From Halisarca cf. caerulea (Eukaryota; Porifera; Demospongiae; Chondrillida; Halisarcidae), in the NCBI GenBank assembly GCA_963170055.1, contig CAUJGJ010000376.1:790001-805000 (forward strand): a DNA stretch of 15,000 bases, read 5' to 3'. Of this stretch, positions 1 through 15,000 are shown in pieces. Numbering within the stretch: position 1 is the first letter of the stretch; each line of letters opens with the position of its first letter. The position numbers were made by a program, and so were the translations under genes. The notes beneath the pieces are model-generated. The model did no database searches, was not told where the DNA came from, and worked only from the letters and a program-made list of their open reading frames with translations.

Positions 1-97
1 ACACGTCTTTCATACTGCCTCCTCTTCTCTTTCTCGTTCTTCCGGTACACAGCCTGGATAGTATATAAGCATCTGCATACTTTTTATACAGTATATA

Positions 98-183
98 CTC
101 CTATAGTATGGTGTACTTACAATATATACGTACTCATATAGTATGGTGTACTTACAGTACGTACTCCTATAGCATGGTGTAAA
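98..183. repeat. Short imperfect tandem repeat (31-35 bp, about 2.5 copies)
   Basis: Units beginning at 98, 133 and 164 share CTCCTATAGTATGGTGTACT with small changes. No gene was seen in 1-287. Confidence 0.7.
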
Positions 184-285
184 TTGTACATTGCATTCAG
201 ATATATTATTATGTTGTTCTTAGAAATATCTTTATTTGATTGTGCAAGAACAAGAAATGATATACAGTATACTGTGTGCTGTATT

Positions 286-287
<2 letters not shown>

Positions 288-365
<78 letters not shown>

Positions 366-422
366 TGTGTGTGTGTGCGCGCGTGTGTGTGTGTGCGCGT
401 GTGTGTGTGTGCGTGTGTGTGT

Positions 423-484
<62 letters not shown>

Positions 485-506
485 GTGCGTGTGTGTGTGT
501 GTGTGT

Positions 507-541
<35 letters not shown>

Positions 542-597
542 CGCGCATGTGTGTACGTGTACGTGTGTGTGTACGTGTATGTGTGTGTGTGTGTATT
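288..597. repeat. Compound (GT)n microsatellite
   Basis: About 310 bp of GT dinucleotides interrupted by GC and TA steps. Open frames across it encode only alternating Cys/Val (or Thr/His on the other strand) and are repeat artefacts. Confidence 0.97.
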
Positions 598-1002
598 TAT
601 ATGCGTGCGTCTGCCTTCTTGGCTTGAGAATGTATGCCAGATTAGGGCTTCTCCTTTTTTGAGCGTGATAAAATTCTGTCGGGTTAGGTTGAATGGGGTA
701 GCAATGTGACATGTATTGTCACACCATCCTGCCATCTCACCTATCCTACAAGTGCTTCGGTTGGGGTAGTGTATAGATTTATTCTATGAATGCACCTGTC
801 ACTGACACGCACTTGAAGTCTCATCGGATATACATTTTTACGAGCTGTGCCACAGCACCTCCTTATGTGGAGAATGCTTGTGGTCTGTCTGTATAGTGAA
901 ACCTGTGAGTTTGCTTGCAGGCTAATGTGTATACCTATGTAACTTAGCCCCCTTTGTCCTTTGTTTAGTCTTTGTATTTAACTCATTGTGTTTTGGGAAC
1001 AT
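598..1002. other. Non-coding stretch, nothing recognised
   Basis: Unique-looking sequence between two microsatellites. No exon with a supported splice pair, no RNA gene and no clear repeat was seen. A short TATAGTGAAACCTGTGAG near 894 recalls the ends of the TIR elements elsewhere in the window, but no partner end was found. Confidence 0.6.
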
Positions 1003-1052
<50 letters not shown>

Positions 1053-1055
1053 GGG

Positions 1056-1092
<37 letters not shown>

Positions 1093-1125
1093 ACACACAC
1101 ACGTGTATGCACACACACGCACACA

Positions 1126-1172
<47 letters not shown>

Positions 1173-1192
1173 GAACACACACGCGAACACAC
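1003..1192. repeat. (CA)n microsatellite
   Basis: About 190 bp of CA repeats with GCGGGCGCGCGC and CGTG interruptions, in the opposite phase strand to the GT tract at 288-597. Confidence 0.96.
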
Positions 1193-1324
1193 AAACAGTG
1201 CGTCAGGCTGTACAGCTTAGTAGGCAGTTGATAAAGGTCATCCGAGTGAAAATATGTTTGTCAGTGTTTCACACGATTACCATAGAAGCTCTGATAGTGG
1301 ACTCTCCAAAATGAGGACAAAATA

Positions 1325-2091
1325 CAGTGAATCCTCTGTTGTCCAACTGCTTAAGGACCAGAAGCTAACCAGATTAGAGAGGTGGCCGGAATAGACAGGT
1401 CCATTCCAATCGGTGGGTAACCTCTGGGACTAGACAGGATGTCCGGTTTAGGCAGTGTGACTGACTTACAGAGGTCTTACAGAGGACTTACTGAGGACTT
1501 ACAGAGGACTTACGAAGGACTTACAGAGGACTTACGAAGGACTTACAGAGGACTTACGAAGGACTTACAGAGGACTTACGAAGGACTTACAGAGGACTTA
1601 CAAAGGACTTACGAAGGACTTACAGAGGACTTACGAAGGACTTACAGAGGACTTACGAAGGACTTACAGAGGACTTACAAAGGACTTACGAAGGACTTAC
1701 AGAGGACTTACGAAGGACTTACAGAGGACTTACGAAGGACTTACAGAGGACTTACAAAGGACTTACAGAGGACTTACGAAGGACTTACAGAGGACTTACG
1801 AAGGACTTACAGAGGACTTACAGAGGACTTACAGAGGACTTACAGAGGACTTACGGAGGACTTACGGAGGACTTACAGAGGACTTACGGAGGACTTACTG
1901 AGGACTTACGGAGGACTTACAGAGGACTTACGGAGGACTTACGGAGGACTTGCAGAGGACTTACAGAGGACTTACAGAGGACTTACGGAGGACTTACAGA
2001 GGACTTGCAGAGGACTTACAGAGGACTTGCAGAGGACTTGCAGAGGACTTACAGATGACCTACAAAGGCTGTGATTAGAGAGCTTTCACTG
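1325..2091. mobile_element. TIR element (CAGTGAA ends) containing an 11-bp minisatellite
   Basis: The left end at 1325 reads CAGTGAATCCTCT and the reverse complement of the right end at 2091 reads CAGTGAAAGCTCTC; both are flanked by TA (1323-1324 and 2092-2093). No transposase frame is present, so it would be a non-autonomous element. TA duplication and CAGT ends are features of the Tc1/mariner-pogo group (known); assignment to it is inferred. The interior is dominated by the tandem repeat listed separately. Confidence 0.6.
1464..2068. repeat. 11-bp minisatellite, about 55 copies
   Basis: Tandem units of CTTACAGAGGA and variants (CTTACGAAGGA, CTTACAAAGGA, CTTACGGAGGA, CTTGCAGAGGA). Variant types are arranged in blocks: GAAGG and AAAGG types at the 5' side, GGAGG types in the middle, TGCAGAGG types at the 3' end. 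Three units make 33 nt, which creates a spurious 211-codon open frame with an 11-residue repeat. Confidence 0.95.
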
Positions 2092-2093
2092 TA

Positions 2094-2309
2094 TACTGAT
2101 CACATGGTGCTACTGAGAGTTCACATTCCAGACACATTGGTCATCAAAGTCCATGACAACCACATCCATCTTGCCTAGTTGGCCTGGAAGGAGAAAGACA
2201 GCTCCAAGGAGAAGAACCACTTGCTGGTTGACTTTCCTTGTACACATCATTGTTGAAACATGATGTGTGCGTCATCTTTGTCAGTGTCGTTGGATGAAAT
2301 GCATATCAT
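2094..2309. other. Unique non-coding stretch, nothing recognised
   Basis: No supported exon, RNA or repeat was seen between the TIR element and the purine tract. Confidence 0.5.
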
Positions 2310-2649
2310 AGAAAAAGGAGGGAGGGAAAGAGAGGAATGGAGAGATAGAGAGAGGGAGGGAGGGAGGGAGGGAGAGAGGAAGGGAGGGAAGGAGAGAGAG
2401 GAATGGAGAGAGGGAGAGATGGAGAGAGGGAGAGGGAGGGAGGGAAGGAGAGAGGGAGGGAGGGAGAGATGGAGAGAGGGAGAGGGAGGGAGGGAGAGGG
2501 AGATATGGAGAGAGGGAGGGAGGGAGGGAGGGAGAGAGTGGAATGGAGGGAGGGAGAGAGTGGAATGGAGGGAGGGAGAGAGTGGAATGGAGGGAGGGAG
2601 GGAGGGAGAGAGTGGAATGGAGAGAGGGAGAGGGAGGGAAGGAGAGGGT
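2310..2649. repeat. Purine-rich (GGGA/GAGA) tract
   Basis: About 340 bp made almost only of G and A on the + strand, with sub-repeats of GGGAGGGA and GAGTGGAATGGA. Mirror-symmetric purine tracts of this kind can form triplex DNA (known). No gene is supported here. Confidence 0.95.
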
Positions 2650-2770
2650 CCTTGCAATTTGATTGATTTTCCGACCTCTGGAGATTCAATTGATCATACA
2701 CCATTGTGCGTATATACGTGGGTGGGTGTACGTATTTCTGTGCGTGTATTTCTGTTAGTCAGTGGGGGCA

Positions 2771-2774
<4 letters not shown>

Positions 2775-2846
<72 letters not shown>

Positions 2847-2858
2847 ATGTATGTGTGT

Positions 2859-2933
<75 letters not shown>
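2775..2933. repeat. (GT)n microsatellite
   Basis: About 159 bp of GT repeats with CATGTATG interruptions near 2846, followed by two GCCTGCCT units to 2951. Confidence 0.97.
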
Positions 2934-2934
<1 letters not shown>

Positions 2935-3047
2935 CTGCCTGTGCCTGCCTGTGTGTGGTGTGTAGGCAAGTACGTAGTTGTCATGAAGGATTCATCCAGG
3001 GTTACTCTCTGCCATCATGTACACTTTACTCCATACGTAATACTATT

Positions 3048-3205
3048 TGTACATACGTACATACATACACTGTATGTACATACGTACGTATGTACGTATG
3101 TATGTATGTATGTACGTATGTACGTACGTACATATGTATGTATGGTAAAATCTGTACATACGTACATGCATACGTAGATACTACGTATGTATGTGTGTAT
3201 GTTAT
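3048..3205. repeat. TACG/TATG tetranucleotide array, self-complementary
   Basis: Alternating TACATACG, TACGTACG and TATGTATG steps. CA-type units on the left and GT-type units on the right make it an extended imperfect palindrome; the part at 3155-3205 repeats this around a second centre. Confidence 0.85.
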
Positions 3206-3590
3206 CAATTTTCAGTCGTCCTATACCTAGGTCATACGATGATGTGTGAGGGTGTGTGTGTGTGTGTAACAGTAATATTATACAGTACTTAATCTGTACG
3301 TGTGTGTGTATTATCGCGATATCGTATTTGTAACAGCATGTATGTACATATGTATGTCTTATCTGTGTGTGTTGTCCATGCCCGACCATCCTAGAGGTCA
3401 TCTGATGGTGTGTGTGGCCAATGAGTAGTGTGTAACTACGGGTGACAACCATTCCTCCCTTTGTTCACAACTCCTTCTGTGGGTTTCATTTGAAATACAA
3501 TTTTACAGAAGTGGGCGGAGTCTACATTCCTCTTCCTTATTTGCTCAAATATTGCCACATCTACTCTTGCCACCTCTGGTTTAGGTTGAG
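3206..3590. other. Non-coding stretch, no supported exon
   Basis: Contains short GT runs (3250-3267 and 3300-3310) and a GTGGGCGGAGTC motif at about 3512. An open frame from 3442 runs into the GGT tract but has no splice pair in phase and no recognised domain. Confidence 0.5.
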
Positions 3591-3689
3591 TGGTGGTGGT
3601 GGGGGTGGTGGGGGTGGTGGGGGTGGTGGTGGTGGTGGTGGTGATGGTGGTGGTGGGGGTGATGGTGGGGGTGGTGGTGGTGGTGGTGT
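3591..3689. repeat. (GGT)n repeat with GGGGG runs
   Basis: About 100 bp of GGT/GGGGGT units. Five runs of five G lie at 3601-3605, 3610-3614, 3619-3623, 3655-3659 and 3667-3671, enough in principle for a G-quadruplex. Confidence 0.93.
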
Positions 3690-3739
3690 GTGTGCATGTG
3701 TGTGCGTGTGTTGTGTGTGCGTGCGTGTGTTGTGTGTGC

Positions 3740-3787
<48 letters not shown>

Positions 3788-3804
3788 ATATGTACGTACG
3801 TATG

Positions 3805-3860
<56 letters not shown>

Positions 3861-3871
3861 ATGTGTGTGTG
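3690..3871. repeat. (GT)n microsatellite split by a TACGTACG palindrome
   Basis: Two GT tracts separated by ACATATGTACGTACGTATGT at about 3785-3806. Confidence 0.95.
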
Positions 3872-3873
3872 AC

Positions 3874-4028
3874 CAGTCAAAGGTGCACATGTGTGATATG
3901 TGTTAGTTGTGTTACTTGAGGTGTGCAGTGTACACAGGTATGTGGGTGGCTCTAACTGTTAATCAATTAGAAAAAGGTTGATTGATTTTCTCTAGGGACC
4001 TTTCCTTTGATGTTTGCACTTCTTTGAC

Positions 4029-4030
<2 letters not shown>
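3874..4030. mobile_element. Possible small inverted-repeat element between GT tracts
   Basis: The left end CAGTCAAAGGTGCA (3874-3887) and the reverse complement of the right end, CAGTCAAAGAAGTGCA (4015-4030), agree apart from a 2-nt indel. GT repeats lie on both sides. No TA duplication is clear, so this is a weak call. Confidence 0.4.
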
Positions 4031-4031
<1 letters not shown>

Positions 4032-4100
<69 letters not shown>

Positions 4101-4109
4101 TACGTACGT

Positions 4110-4141
<32 letters not shown>
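4032..4141. repeat. (GT)n microsatellite with TACG block
   Basis: GT tract to about 4097, a TACGTACGTACGTACG block, then GT again. Confidence 0.95.
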
Positions 4142-4146
<5 letters not shown>

Positions 4147-4172
4147 TCATTATTGTACAGCACATAAGTATG

Positions 4173-4229
<57 letters not shown>

Positions 4230-4242
4230 CACACACACACAC
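4173..4242. repeat. (CA)n microsatellite, complementary to the preceding GT tract
   Basis: About 70 bp of CA, 31 nt downstream of the GT tract, so the pair can fold back on itself about 100 nt upstream of exon 1. Confidence 0.95.
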
Positions 4243-4343
4243 AGGGAGAGAGTCATATAACCATACATACATACGTACGTACATTCGATGAAACACGGTG
4301 TACTGTATATACTGTACGTACGTACATATTTCCATTTCTGTAG

Positions 4344-14600
<10,257 letters not shown>

Positions 14601-14618
14601 GTGAGTGGAAAGAGTGTA

Positions 14619-14785
14619 CAGGGAATTCTTGTTAATAATCCGCCCAACAGACCCCTTTATCCGCCATCAATTTTGTGCGTGAATTGATTGAAAAGGCTGC
14701 GTGTTGATTTGGATAATCCGCCAAACTTGTTAATCCGCCCAATTTTTTTCAGAACAAATTGTGGCCGATTAACGAGAACTCACAA
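14619..14785. mobile_element. 167-bp TIR element, abutting the next one
   Basis: The left end CAGGGAATTCTTGTTAATAA is related to the reverse complement of the right end, TTGTGAGTTCTCGTTAATCG. TA lies at both borders (14617-14618, 14786-14787). AATCCGCC recurs inside (14637, 14715, 14732). Confidence 0.6.
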
Positions 14786-14789
14786 TACA

Positions 14790-14948
14790 CAGTGGAACCT
14801 CTACAATCCGACACTCATTGGACAGCAAATTTGTATCAGATTACAGAGGTTGTCGGATTACAGAGTGACTCTTAGCATATCTGATACAGTGACTGTACCT
14901 CATAAGATGGTGGGATTGAAGAGAATGTCGGATTATAGAGGTTCACTG
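14790..14948. mobile_element. 159-bp MITE with CAGTGGAACCTCTA ends
   Basis: The left end CAGTGGAACCTCTACAATCC (14790-14809, TIR to 14813) and the reverse complement of the right end, CAGTGAACCTCTATAATCCG (14926-14948), differ by one indel and one substitution. CA flanks both ends; TA occurs two bases further left and three further right. GTCGGATTACAGAG is an extra internal copy of the TIR motif. Confidence 0.8.
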
Positions 14949-15000
14949 CAGTACAGTACAGATGTGTGGATCTTGTAGTGTTGTACTGTGTGTATGTGGC

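Noticed and set aside
288..597. CRISPR-like array
   Set aside because: The tandem repeats have no unique spacers and the genome is clearly eukaryotic.
184..735. Long open frames encoding Cys/Val or Thr/His repeats, here and at every other GT/CA tract
   Set aside because: A pure dinucleotide repeat has no stop in any frame. There is no domain and no splice support, so these are low-complexity artefacts.
892..960. Another CAGTG-type element (TATAGTGAAACCTGTGAG)
   Set aside because: Only one end is seen; no matching opposite end within about 1 kb was found by eye.
1439..2074. 211-codon frame with an 11-residue repeat (RTYRGLTEDLQ)
   Set aside because: It is produced by an 11-bp DNA repeat read through all three phases, which explains the perfect periodicity. 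No protein family was recognised.
2247..2704. Open frames in the purine tract (Arg/Glu-rich on +, Ser/Pro/Leu-rich on -)
   Set aside because: Simple-sequence composition, not coding. No splice pair in phase with PDE8.
3442..3600. Possible upstream PDE8 exon in the open frame from 3442
   Set aside because: No match to the PDE8 N-terminus was recognised, no donor in phase 0 fits exon 1, and the frame runs into the GGT repeat.
14688..14978. 96-codon frame in the intron 14 TIR elements
   Set aside because: It crosses two non-coding MITE-like elements and has no recognised domain.

Overview
The window is nuclear DNA from an animal. It carries the middle part of one multi-exon gene on the + strand, set among introns packed with (GT)n/(CA)n microsatellites, minisatellites and short inverted-repeat (MITE-like) elements. 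No bacterial or viral genes, rRNA or tRNA were seen. Standard GT-AG introns, the vertebrate-like but strongly diverged protein, and TA-flanked CAGTG-ended elements suggest an early-branching invertebrate. A marine sponge is my best guess, but that is an inference.

The gene is a phosphodiesterase 8 (PDE8) homologue, a high-affinity cAMP-specific 3',5'-cyclic nucleotide phosphodiesterase. Fourteen exons between 4344 and 14600 have compatible phases at all 13 introns and join to 1434 nt, exactly 478 codons without a stop. In order they encode a receiver-like (REC) domain (exons 1-3), a PAS domain (exons 3-7), a linker and upstream helices (exons 8-12), and the start of the PDEase catalytic domain (exons 13-14), including the YHNSTHAADV signature. 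The N-terminus and the rest of the catalytic domain lie outside the window or were not found. Exon numbers here are local.

Layout: 1-4343 has no supported exon and holds microsatellites, a TIR element with an 11-bp minisatellite inside it, a purine-rich tract and palindromic TACG/TATG arrays. 4344-6554 holds exons 1-3 and a small MITE. 6555-8900 holds exons 4-6, a second MITE and the longest CA array. The 2.3-kb intron 6 (8901-11215) holds a 24-bp and a 42-bp minisatellite, a degenerate TIR element and a 166-bp foldback. 11216-12554 holds exons 7-9, with a 600-bp pyrimidine-rich tract before exon 8. 12555-14600 holds exons 10-14. 14601-14953 holds two abutting TIR elements in intron 14.

By hand count about 2.6 kb (roughly 17%) of the window is (CA/GT)n. 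Many tracts begin at or within 50 nt of a 5' splice site, and several form complementary pairs around exons, so they could affect splicing of this gene. Comparisons with human PDE8A are from memory, not from an alignment run.
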